Source: Laspinema sp963821735 (GTDB lineage Bacteria > Cyanobacteriota > Cyanobacteriia > Cyanobacteriales > Laspinemataceae). Taken from it: a DNA stretch of 64,000 nucleotides. The translations under genes and the position numbers were made by a program. The notes under the pieces are model-generated. The model did no database searches. It was given only the letters and a program-made list of their open reading frames with translations, and was not told the DNA's origin. Of this stretch, positions 48,210 to 56,986 are shown piece after piece. The DNA lies in NCBI GenBank assembly GCA_963821735.1, contig CAWGFK010000055.1, positions 124,001 to 188,000 of the forward strand, given 5' to 3'. The stretch's first letter is position 1. Each line of letters opens with the position of its first letter.

Positions 48210-49531
48210 ATGAAAACCGAACCGAATACTCTACAAAACGAACTCAAGGAAGAACAGGTAAAATCCAAAAACTCAGCCTGCCAACAAGTGGGGTCAGCAG
48301 TGGGAGATGTGCAAGAAAATATTAATAAAACCGCCTTAGGCGTGAGTAAAGTGGCGGTAGATAAAGTGGCAGAAACCATCGAATTCATGGGGGCGATCGC
48401 CCAAGGAGACACCGGGGGAGTTGCCTTTGATGTGGCTTCTGTAAGCGCCAGCGCCGTAGAAGCCGCAGGACAAGCCAGCCAGTGGGCCTCGGAAACGGGA
48501 AAATCCGTGACTCAAAATGCCGCTAAGACTGCTGAAACTGCGACCAAAGAATCGATGAAGTTGTTTGATCGCACGGCTTTAGAAACGGGAAAAGCCCTCT
48601 CATTTATTGGAGAGAACCCGGTTGTTAAAAAATTCGCTGAAGTTTTTAGGGCCAATGGCTGCTGAATTTAGTCGGGCAAGTGGATGTCGAAAAAGCTGAA
48701 GCCCAAGTTCGCAAGTTGCAGCAAGAGTATCCTGATGAAAGCCCCAATGAGATTGCTCATCGGATTATGGTGGAGAAATCCCTGTATGCCGGGGGGATTG
48801 GATTGGTCAGTAGTATTATCCCAGGACTGGCCCTAGCCCTGTTGGGGGTGGATGTTGTAGCAACTACGGCATTACAGGCAGAAATGGTGTATCAGATTGC
48901 GGGGGCCTATCAGATGGATTTAAAAGATCCGGCGCGTCGCGGGGAAGTGTTAGCGATTTTTGGGTTGTCCCTGGGAGGTTCAGCGGCATTAAAGGGTGGA
49001 TTAGGAGTGTTGCGGAACCTGCCAGTAGCGGGGATGGCGATCGGAGCGAGTTCTAATGCAGTGATGTTGTATGGACTGGGATATGCCGCCTGTCGTTTTT
49101 ATGAAGCGAAGACGAATCCGTTGACTCAGGAGGCGGCGACTCAAGCATTAGTAGAAGAGAATCAGGAGTATTTGGAACGGGCGATCGCCCAAAAAGATGT
49201 GATGGACCGGATTTTGATTCATCAGATTTTGGCGTCCCGTCCAGATACCTCTTGGGCGGAGATTTTGCCGGAATTAAAGCAATTAAACTTTAGTACAGAC
49301 TCCCTGAAGGCGATCGAGGCGGAGATTGAGCATCCGGTCCCCTTGGATGAATTGCTGAATCTGCTCGATCGCGATTTTGCCTATCCCCTGTTAGCCCAAT
49401 GTTATCGAATTGCTCAAATCGATGGGGTCATCACCGATCAAGAACAGCAGGTAATGGAGGCGATCGCTCACCAGTTCCAAATTGACCTGCAAGAGGTTCA
49501 GGGAATGATGAGCGCACCGCCACAAGAATAA
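48210..49531 (+). pseudogene. EcsC-like membrane-associated protein with TerB-like tail, one missing base
   Basis: Corrected length is about 440 residues. The N-terminal part (48210-48665) is helical and Ala-rich (NINKTALGVSKVAVDKVAETIEFMG). The second part (48680-49531) has EKSLYAGGIGLVSSIIPGLALALLGVDVVATTALQAEMVYQIAGAY, which matches EcsC-family proteins with hydrophobic hairpins, then at the end FAYPLLAQCYRIAQIDGVITDQEQQVMEAIAHQF, a TerB-like helical motif. The frame break is at 48655-48662; adding one T (GCCAATTGGCTGCTG) joins both parts as RANWLLNLVGQVDVEKAE. The role is unknown; TerB-type domains occur in stress-response membrane complexes. Confidence 0.75.
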
Positions 49532-49602
49532 TGGGGGAGATGGGGGAGATTGGGGAGATTGGGGAGATTGGGGAGATTGGGGAGATTGGGGAGATTGGGG
49601 AG
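49531..49602 (+). repeat. 9-bp G-rich tandem array (8 units)
   Basis: Eight units of AT(G/T)GGGGAG in register, then degenerate copies to about 49620. The first base is the last base of the preceding stop codon. The unit is the same as in the array at 56205-56330. Confidence 0.9.
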
Positions 49603-49716
49603 ATTGGGTGGATGGGGTGGAGTCGCTCACCGTGACAAGAATAAACCCCTAACGCCTGGAGGCTTTCCGGTAAACCGGGATCCGGACTGCACCGGAATTT
49701 TAGGAGGGAATCCGAA

Positions 49717-49775
49717 TCTGTAGGCGGGACAGTTTATGGACTGTCCCGACTCTCTAAGGAGAGTAACCCTACAGA
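49717..49775. other. Perfect three-way-junction fold in the spacer after the EcsC-like gene
   Basis: Outer stem TCTGTAGG/CCTACAGA (8 bp), inner hairpin CGGGACAGT/ACTGTCCCG (9 bp, loop TTATGG) and inner hairpin ACTCTC/GAGAGT (6 bp, loop TAAG). All pairs are Watson-Crick. It lies 48 bases beyond the ndhM stop and about 186 bases beyond the other gene, so it may be a terminator, a small RNA or a repeat. Confidence 0.5.
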
Positions 49776-49822
49776 CCTACTTGGGGCCTCGGTTTGCCAT
49801 CGGAGCAGAACCGGATGGGAGA

Positions 49823-50164
49823 TTACTGGTCCTCGTAGACCATTTGGGGTAAACCCATGCTGTAGTTTTGGACCCGGCTATTGAGGTTATAGGAGAGTTC
49901 TCCACCTTGGAGGAGCGATCGCAAATAATACTCCAGATCCGAACCGATGCGGCGTAAATTGTACTCCGTTAAATCTTCCCCGCTGTAAGAATCAACCAGT
50001 TCATCAAACTTGCGGTAAACCTTCTGTAACGTTGGTTCCGACCAGTTAAACTCATTGTCCGGATCCACATCAAGGGTTAATAAGTCTGGACTCGGAGCAA
50101 ATTCGTTATCTTGCACCTCTGCCGTAAAAATCCGAATGTGACGGGTCGTTGACTTGAGCATCAT
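49823..50164 (-). CDS. ndhM: NAD(P)H-quinone oxidoreductase subunit M
   Basis: A 113-residue peripheral subunit of the cyanobacterial NDH-1 complex (cyclic electron flow, respiration, CO2 uptake). The sequence is typical throughout: MLKSTTRHIRIFTAEVQDNEF, LTLDVDPDNEFNW, QKVYRKFDELVD, TEYNLRRIGSDLEYYLRSLLQ and YNLNSRVQNYSMGLPQ. Two ATG codons in tandem (50164 and 50161) could start it. It stands alone here, with no other ndh gene in the window, which is usual for this subunit. Confidence 0.95.
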   Translation of the reverse strand: MMLKSTTRHIRIFTAEVQDNEFAPSPDLLTLDVDPDNEFNWSEPTLQKVYRKFDELVDSYSGEDLTEYNLRRIGSDLEYYLRSLLQGGELSYNLNSRVQNYSMGLPQMVYEDQ

Positions 50165-50618
50165 AGCTAATATGCCAGGGTAGTTAAAATCAATACAACA
50201 TCTATAGCAGTAATTGTAAAGCGCCGCACAAGCCCCCGCTCAATCCAACACCAATGGGAGAGTCAGGTAGACTATCTTTGGAATGGGTATGGGAGAATTC
50301 CTGATTGAGGGGTTAACAAGGGGGTTTTCCGACAGCTAAAGTACAACCAAAGCCAATCCGGGCAAGCCTTGGACAGTCTCCTGAGAGTCTCCTGACTCAA
50401 AGGCGAGTCATAAAAGCCCTAAATGGTCAGAAAAAAGCTAAAATCGGACATTGGCACTTAGGTGGAGCAATTTAGCTTGAACCAGGGGTGACCTACTAGA
50501 ATACAACTATCATGGATCGAGTCATCAATCTATTCCCCAAATGCTGCGCCCATAGTAAGGAGATAATATTGCCGACATTCGGCTGACTAAAACCAGCTTC
50601 CAGGCGCGAGGAATCCCC
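50165..50618. other. Divergent promoter spacer between ndhM and the PP2C gene
   Basis: No gene recognised. Short direct repeats (GAGAGTCTCCTGA, about 50381-50396) are present. Confidence 0.4.
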
Positions 50619-53018
50619 ATGAACAAACCATCGGCCATAATCTACTGTCCCAACTTTACTTGTCAGTCTCCCAACCCGGAGACCCAAAAATTTTGTCAAA
50701 AATGTGGCACTCCCCTGCCGAAACGCTACTTATGGGCAGTGGGTGGAACGGGTCGTCCCAGCTATCAACCGGGGGATATCTTAGCCGATCGCTATTGGGT
50801 TAAGGAGGATCAGATTCTGGTCGATACCAAACCCGGGGTTTTGCCGGAGATGCCCGTCGAGATTCCTGGGGCGATTATCCCCTATCTCAAACTGTTTCCC
50901 CTGCGATTGCACGTGCCCCAGGTTTATGGTCGATTGCCGTCGAAAGGGAACGACCCGAATCGGGATATTTGGTTACTAGAAGAAACGGCGATTTATCCGG
51001 AAGGGACAATGGTGGCACTCCGCAAAGGACAACCCCCCGAGACAGTCCATGCCCAACTGATGCCCTTACTGACCGACTGCTGGGCGAATGCCTCACCGAT
51101 GCGCCAGCTCAATTGGTTGTGGCAAATGGCTCAACTCTGGTACCCGTTGAAAAAGGAAGGGGTGGCGGGGAGTTTGCTGAATCCGGGATTGCTCCGGGTG
51201 GAAGGATCCTTGCTGCGCCTGCTGGAATTGCCACGGGATGTGACCACGCCGGACTTGTCTGAACTGGGTCAGTTGTGGTTGAGTTGGGCCAAGACAGCGC
51301 ATCCGGCGATCGCCCCCTACCTAGAGCAACTCAGCCAGATGCTCAGGACCCGAGAGGTGCAAACCCCATCGCAACTGCTAGAGCTATTAGACCGGGGTTT
51401 GAGCCTGTGTGGAGAGCTGTACAAACGCACCTATTACATTGCCACCGGGACCGATCGCGGGCCGACTCGTCGCCGGAATGAAGATGCCTGCTATCCCCCC
51501 AGTGGAACCAGCCGTGCCACCTCAGATACCAGTGGGTTAGCGATCGTCTGTGATGGCATTGGGGGACATGAAGGGGGGAATGTCGCTTCTAATCTGGCGA
51601 TCGAAACCTTACAACAACATCTGGAATCCCTCGTTTCCGAAAATACCCAAAGCGCACCCCACCGGATCATGGAGCAGATCGAACGCGCCGTGGGGATTGC
51701 CAACGATCGCATCGCCAGTCGCAATGACGAAGAACAGCGCCAAGCTCGGCAGCGCATGGGAACCACCTTGGTCATGGCCTTGACCCATCGCCATGAAATT
51801 TATATCAATCATATTGGGGATAGTCGCGCCTATTGGATTACCTCCACCGGGTGCCGACAAGTCACCCTGGATGATGATGTCGCTTCCCGGGAGGTCCGTT
51901 TGGGGTACTCCCTATATCGGGATGCCTTACAACAAGGAGCAGCCGGGTCTTTAATTCAGGCATTAGGGATGGGCGCTTCCTCGGTGCTGCATCCCACAGT
52001 CCAACGTTTTATCATCGATGAGGATAGCGCCTTCCTGCTCTGTTCCGATGGGTTGAGCGACAATGACCGGGTGGAGCAATACTGGGAAACAGAAATCCTG
52101 CCGATTTTATCCGGGGAATTCCCCGTGTTGCGATCGGTCACCAAATTAATTGATATTGGGAATTTTCATAACGGCCATGATAACGTCACCGTGGGACTGG
52201 TTTACTGCAAGGTAGAACCCATTCGCTCTGCCGGACTCGACTCCCGTCAGTTGGTGGCACAACTCCAATCAGTCCCCCCAGCAGACCCCCTAGAAGACTC
52301 TCAACCGACGGGTTTCCCGAAGAAGAATCCGGACACTCTCAACCTCGACGATGTACCGACGGAGTTGCCACCCCCTTCACCGCCAAAACGTTCCAATGTG
52401 CCCCTGTTACTGGGACTCCTGTTGTTGCTTGGCCTCGGCGTCGTAGCGGGTTTCCTGTTCACCCAGGAAAGATGGCAGAATCCGATCGCGGATTTATCCT
52501 TGGGGCAGCCAGAAGACCCGAACCCCACAGATCCCGATTCCCTCCCGATTCCGGACATCACAGAACAGGCCACCATAGAACCGGGACAGTACCTGCAACT
52601 GGCTCAAGCGCCAGAGGATGGGGAGTTAGTCTTGTTGAGGCGACAAGGGGAAGCCCTCCCTGGAAATGAACTGGGGTTGATCCCCGGTGGCAGTGTTTTG
52701 TTGGTGATGGGCAAACAACAGGCCGTTAGCGATCCAGATGCCTGGGTCCAAGTCCAAGTTTGCTCGACCCCAGAACCCGTGGAATCCCCTCAGACTGCAC
52801 CCGCTCCCGTTTCTGGGGCTGAAGGGACCTCTGAAACCCCCAGTGAGGAGGCTCCAGCCCCGGTAGCGCCACCCCCTGTCCGGGTCCGACCGAGTAATAT
52901 GGGGTGGATTTCAGAGAAGTTGTTACTTCCGCAGGTCCTGCCGAATGTCGTCCCCACCGCTACGGAACGAGGGGGATGTATTGATGAACCTAACCCTCAG
53001 CCCTTTTCGGTCCCTTAA
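50619..53018 (+). CDS. PP2C-type protein phosphatase with zinc ribbon and a membrane segment
   Basis: A 799-residue multidomain phosphatase. Residues 10-33 are a zinc ribbon (CPNFTCQSPNPETQKFCQKC). A middle region (about 50-270) resembles the N-terminal part of cyanobacterial regulator proteins that carry a degenerate kinase-like fold. The PP2C core (about 275-530) has RRNEDACYP, LAIVCDGIGGHEGG, GDSRAYW, LCSDGLSDND and NGHDNVTVGLV, which gives the metal-binding Asp set. A Pro-rich stretch, then one membrane helix (VPLLLGLLLLLGLGVVAGFLF, about 590-612), lead to a C-terminal domain with WVQVQVC...MGWISEKLLL, SH3b-like. It dephosphorylates Ser/Thr; targets are unknown. ATG 50619 follows GAGGAATCCCC. 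Confidence 0.88.
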   Translation: MNKPSAIIYCPNFTCQSPNPETQKFCQKCGTPLPKRYLWAVGGTGRPSYQPGDILADRYWVKEDQILVDTKPGVLPEMPVEIPGAIIPYLKLFPLRLHVPQVYGRLPSKGNDPNRDIWLLEETAIYPEGTMVALRKGQPPETVHAQLMPLLTDCWANASPMRQLNWLWQMAQLWYPLKKEGVAGSLLNPGLLRVEGSLLRLLELPRDVTTPDLSELGQLWLSWAKTAHPAIAPYLEQLSQMLRTREVQTPSQLLELLDRGLSLCGELYKRTYYIATGTDRGPTRRRNEDACYPPSGTSRATSDTSGLAIVCDGIGGHEGGNVASNLAIETLQQHLESLVSENTQSAPHRIMEQIERAVGIANDRIASRNDEEQRQARQRMGTTLVMALTHRHEIYINHIGDSRAYWITSTGCRQVTLDDDVASREVRLGYSLYRDALQQGAAGSLIQALGMGASSVLHPTVQRFIIDEDSAFLLCSDGLSDNDRVEQYWETEILPILSGEFPVLRSVTKLIDIGNFHNGHDNVTVGLVYCKVEPIRSAGLDSRQLVAQLQSVPPADPLEDSQPTGFPKKNPDTLNLDDVPTELPPPSPPKRSNVPLLLGLLLLLGLGVVAGFLFTQERWQNPIADLSLGQPEDPNPTDPDSLPIPDITEQATIEPGQYLQLAQAPEDGELVLLRRQGEALPGNELGLIPGGSVLLVMGKQQAVSDPDAWVQVQVCSTPEPVESPQTAPAPVSGAEGTSETPSEEAPAPVAPPPVRVRPSNMGWISEKLLLPQVLPNVVPTATERGGCIDEPNPQPFSVP

Positions 53019-53585
53019 CCGGGGATTTTTGGCCTAAACCGGGGGGATTTGCCTTCGGGATCCGCCGGGGCCGCATCCCCCGTTAGATTGTGGGGAACCC
53101 CCTGAGGAGATTTCGGCAGGGGGTGCAATTTTCTCGGGGTGATTAGTCCCCCGTTAGAACTCAGGAATTTCGGGCTATCCGGGCTGTTTTTCTCGAAACC
53201 TGATTCCGGTTATATAATCTATAAAATTCTGGGCAACGGGAGAAAATTGCAGCCCGATTTTGCTATGAACTCACATAAAATCTGTGGATTTAGACTAAGG
53301 CATCCCAACCTAGAACCCGGGTTTTTTATTCGCTCTTGGGGTGAAAATAATCAAGGTTGATTCTTGAAACTTGGGTTTAAGCTAAAGTCCGGTTGATCTG
53401 AACAGGATGGGGAAGGATTGAGGGGGAGAGGCAAGGGGGAACACCCACCTATTGACTTGGGTTGACTTGGGGAATTGTGGGTTTGGGTTTTTGTTCAATT
53501 GAGCCGAAAGTTGGGAATAGTCTATCTATCTAAAGGAATATGTTACGGTATAAACTGCCGTGGAATTGCCCGCCTACTCTCAGAG
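53019..53585. other. Intergenic spacer, no gene recognised
   Basis: GC-rich beginning (53019-53120), then AT-rich. An ORF at 53139-53360 has no ribosome binding site or recognisable sequence. Confidence 0.4.
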
Positions 53586-53867
53586 TCAGGGGACGGTTTG
53601 AATGACCAGAATGTAGGGGTAAGCCTGGGAGCTAGATCCGTTAACAACAGCGCAGGGACTGGCATCAGGGGACAGTAATATTGGGGAAGCATCAACAAGG
53701 GGTCCAAACTGAACCGGCTGATCGTTCTGAATCCAGGGAGTGCCATCGGGGACGATCGCCCAAAGACGCAGATGCCCGATCCCTCCCTTAACTCCCACCG
53801 GCGATCGGGTTCGGGATAGCCGATCAGGGCCTGGGAGAGGGTAAATGCACAAGGTGGGGGATGGAAA
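53586..53867 (-). pseudogene. Possible gene remnant: C-terminus of an unidentified protein
   Basis: Minus-strand ORF of 88-93 codons whose translation looks protein-like and ordered: LRLWAIVPDGTPWIQNDQP, ASPILLSPDASPCAVVNGSS, QAYPYILVIQTVP. Codon usage resembles neighbouring genes. It has no ATG start or ribosome binding site and is closed by a stop at 53871-53873, and it ends beside the cyclase gene. It may be a truncated copy of a larger gene. Family not recognised. Confidence 0.35.
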
Positions 53868-54010
53868 CAGCTATTCCGACAAAACCTACAGAAAACCAGA
53901 TATTTCAGGTGAACGAGGGGGGATGCTCATTCCCCAGTAAAACGATTCATCACATCGATGCTCTCGGGCGTCGAGAATTAGACATCGATGCCAAACATAT
54001 TGAGGCAACT

Positions 54011-55942
54011 ATGCCAAAAAAGCCGAAAATACCCTGGAGTCGCTATCTTCCTGCTGCCATCATCTTTGGGATGGGGGTTGGACTCACTATAATCGGATTC
54101 ACGGTGGTATGGGAGTGGGAAAATCGGCGACGGGACTATGAATTAAATCGGAGCATTGACGTTTTAACGGGTCGATTGCAGCAGCAAATCGATGCCGATT
54201 TGGAAGTCATTCGCACCATTACGGACTTCTTTCAATCCGCGCAAAATGTGGATCTCGACTCCTTTGAGCAGTTTGTGCAACGTCCCCTGTCCAACCCTTC
54301 TACCGTGTCTCTCGTCGCCTGGGTCGAGCGGGTGGAGGATGCCGATCGCGAGGGTTATGAGGAGCGCATGGCGATGGAAACGGATCGGAATTTTATGATT
54401 ACACAACCGATCGCTCCAGGCCGTTTCGTCCAGCGCGATCGCGTTTCTGAATACTTTCCCATCTCCTATATTGCCCCCCTCCAGGAAAACCCCAAAACCT
54501 CCGGCCTTGACTTCGCCGCCAATCCCACCTACCACACCACTCTGAAACGAGCGGCACAGATGGGACAATTGGTGGTCAGCGAGCGCCTAGAGTGGCCTGT
54601 GGGTTTGCGATCGCAACCGGGATTTTTAGCGGTTCACCCAGTCTACGAGAATGCTCTCTCCACTCGCTACACCCTCGCTCAGGACCCCCCGCTCAGTTCG
54701 GAATCCGTGCAACCCTTACGCGGGTTTGTCGTGGGGTGGGTGGAGGTGGACAATCTGTTTCAACTCGCTGGAGCTAGAGGCAATCAGTTTAATTTGTACC
54801 TGTGCGATGAAACTCCAGGAACAGGGACTCCCGAGGATTCCCGCCCCGCCTATCCCTTGCTGACTTTCGTTGAATCCACAGAACTGGTCACCTCCAAGAG
54901 TGCCACGGAACCTTTTGCTCTGGATGTGCCTGATGAATGTCCCCTCAAACCCTTGGAGAATCAGCGCAATCGCGTTCGGGCGGTGATGCTCGTCAACGGC
55001 AATGACCGGGCGATCCGGCGAGAAATCAAGGTAAATGGACGGATTTGGGCATTTTATATCTGGCCTACGGATGAATATCAGGCATCGCGCAGACATTGGC
55101 GTTCTTGGGCGGTGCTGATTATTGGCTTTTTGTGGACACATATTCCGGTCACCTATCTGCTGACTTCGGTCTCCCGGACTGCGGAAATTGAAGCGTTGGC
55201 CTTAGCTCGTGCGGAACAAGCGTCCCAGTTGCAGCAAGCGTTTAAGCAATTGGAGGTGGAACAAGCGAAGTCGGAACGTCTGTTGCTGAACGTTTTGCCC
55301 AAGGCGATCGCCGAACGTCTCAAGGAGGATACCCAAACCATTGCCGAGAGTTTTCCGGAAGTGACGGTTTTATTTGCCGATCTGGTCGGCTTTACTAAGT
55401 TAGCGGCACGGATTTCTCCCACGGAATTGGTACAACTGCTCAATGAAATCTTTACCATATTTGACCGCCTCGCAGAAAAACATGGGCTAGAGAAAATTAA
55501 GACGATTGGGGATGCCTATATGGTGGTGGGGGGTCTGCCGGTGCAGCGTCGCAATCATGCTTCGGCGATCGCCGAAATGGCCCTGGATATGCAAACGGAA
55601 ATCCTGAATTTTAATCGCAAATGTCACGAATCTTTTGCCATGCGGATTGGTATTCATTCCGGACCGGCGATCGCTGGCGTGATCGGAACTCACAAGTTTA
55701 TCTACGATCTCTGGGGGGATACGGTGAACATTGCCTCTCGCATGGAATCTCACGGGGTTCCTGGACGCATTCAGGTTTCTAGTACGACCTACGCCCTTTT
55801 ACAATCTAGCTACTGTTTCGAGTGCCGAGGCCCTATCCCCATTAAAGGGAAGGGGGAAATGCTCGTCTATCTCCTGAATGGCAGAAAAAAAGACGGCATC
55901 TGCACGCCCCTGTTTGATCTCCCCTTCGAGGAAGAGGTTTGA
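54011..55942 (+). CDS. CHASE-domain adenylate cyclase (class III)
   Basis: A receptor-type cyclase making cAMP. From ATG 54011 (GAGG ribosome binding site 5 bases upstream) it has 643 residues: MPKKPKIPWSRYLPAAIIFGMGVGLTIIGFTVVW is the first membrane segment, a periplasmic CHASE domain follows (about 45-360; SVLTGRL-like start, VAWVERVEDADREGYE, FPISYIAPLQENPKTSGLDFAANP), then a second membrane helix (WAVLIIGFLWTHIPVTYLL), a coiled coil and the catalytic domain. The two metal Asp are in VLFADLVGF and TIGDAYM, the adenine-selecting Lys and Asp in EKIKTIG and YDLWGD, and the transition-state Asn/Arg in VNIASRMES. All catalytic residues are present. An in-frame ATG at 53861 would add 50 unconserved-looking residues. 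Confidence 0.9.
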   Translation: MPKKPKIPWSRYLPAAIIFGMGVGLTIIGFTVVWEWENRRRDYELNRSIDVLTGRLQQQIDADLEVIRTITDFFQSAQNVDLDSFEQFVQRPLSNPSTVSLVAWVERVEDADREGYEERMAMETDRNFMITQPIAPGRFVQRDRVSEYFPISYIAPLQENPKTSGLDFAANPTYHTTLKRAAQMGQLVVSERLEWPVGLRSQPGFLAVHPVYENALSTRYTLAQDPPLSSESVQPLRGFVVGWVEVDNLFQLAGARGNQFNLYLCDETPGTGTPEDSRPAYPLLTFVESTELVTSKSATEPFALDVPDECPLKPLENQRNRVRAVMLVNGNDRAIRREIKVNGRIWAFYIWPTDEYQASRRHWRSWAVLIIGFLWTHIPVTYLLTSVSRTAEIEALALARAEQASQLQQAFKQLEVEQAKSERLLLNVLPKAIAERLKEDTQTIAESFPEVTVLFADLVGFTKLAARISPTELVQLLNEIFTIFDRLAEKHGLEKIKTIGDAYMVVGGLPVQRRNHASAIAEMALDMQTEILNFNRKCHESFAMRIGIHSGPAIAGVIGTHKFIYDLWGDTVNIASRMESHGVPGRIQVSSTTYALLQSSYCFECRGPIPIKGKGEMLVYLLNGRKKDGICTPLFDLPFEEEV

Positions 55943-56010
55943 AACCCTTCCCACTGGGTTTGGTATCGTTTACCGGGGAGATGGGGAAGATGGGGGAGAT
56001 GCTCAACCTC

Positions 56011-56068
56011 CCGACTGAAGTCGTTTCTTCCTGTTCGTAGTAACGACTTCAGTCGTTCCTCTCCTGTT
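56011..56068. repeat. AACGACTGAAGTCGTT palindromic repeat
   Basis: CCGACTGAAGTCGTTTCTTC ... GTAGTAACGACTTCAGTCGTT makes a hairpin like those at 22863-23115. A half unit, GAACGACTGAAGTCGTTACT, is at 56173-56192. Confidence 0.75.
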
Positions 56069-56204
56069 ATGGCTTATGCCATAACACGAGCAATTGTAGG
56101 TCTACCACCTGTCTATTTGGGTGCTGGAGCTTCGCTCATAGTGCGTGTCATGGCGTCTGCCATGACACGAGAGGAACGACTGAAGTCGTTACTACAAACA
56201 TGAC

Positions 56205-56330
56205 CATCTCCCCCATCTCCCCCATCTCCCCCATCTCCCCCATCTCCCCCATCTCCCCCATCTCCCCCATCTCCCCCATCTCCCCCATCTCCCCCATCTC
56301 CCCCATCTCCCCCATCTCCCCCATCTCCCC
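56205..56330. repeat. Perfect 14-unit array of CATCTCCCC
   Basis: Fourteen 9-bp units without mismatch. On the minus strand it reads GGGGAGATG repeated, with G-runs of four to five bases every nine bases. Confidence 0.95.
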
Positions 56331-56986
56331 ATTCTAAAAACCAACACTCTCGTGCGTAATGGGGTTCAAACATTTAGTCTATTCCCCTTCAAGGGTGAGT
56401 TTTCTTCACCCTGCTTTTATAAGTTTTGATAAAGCGTATAAATGGTTACGGTTTTCTGTCCCTAAAAGCTGAAAACATTGTTAAAAACCCACCCAATATC
56501 AGGGTAAAGAAACCGGCTTGAAAAATCGGGACCTGAATTGGGTTTATCTCCAAAACTCGGTCCAGAAACTTGATAAAATTATGTAAAATAAAAAATAAGG
56601 ATGAGAAATTTTTTCCTTTATGGTTATTAGGGGTCTATTTTAACTGGGTTTAGTTGAGCCATTGCATCCCTCAGTCCTAGTGGGAAGGAGAGTTGATTGA
56701 AGTTGAGCAGGCGTTAGACATAAAATTCAGTAAATTGAGCGAGATCGGCTGATCAAACTTCAGAGCAAGGGTGCAGAAACATACCACACAGAAGAAGTTG
56801 GTCTAATCGGGAGTAGAGAAAAATATCTAATGAAAGCCAGCCGAGAATTTCTAGAGGAGCATCAAGAGGTATTCTTCGTAAATTAGATGAAGTTTGAGAC
56901 AATGGAGCGCAAGCAACCAGCAAACCTGAGCCGCCTAAATCAGTGGCGGCATAGTCCAGAACATCGAGGTGTTTGAAGAGTCAGCC

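Larger units (their letters stand above)
55943..56986. other. Repeat-rich 1.04-kb spacer
   Basis: Contains GACTGAAGTCGTT palindromes, the 14-unit C-rich array and two small palindromes (TTATGGCTTATGCCATAA, TCATGGCGTCTGCCATGA). No gene. The 3' 400 bases are AT-rich and probably hold the promoter of the UrtA-like kinase. Confidence 0.6.

Noticed and set aside
49531..56330. 9-bp arrays considered as CRISPR
   Set aside because: Units are too short and have no spacers; no cas genes in the window.
56113..56373. 86-codon minus-strand ORF encoding Gly-Asp-Gly repeats
   Set aside because: Entirely a reading of the 9-bp array; all frames of a 9-bp repeat without stops stay open.
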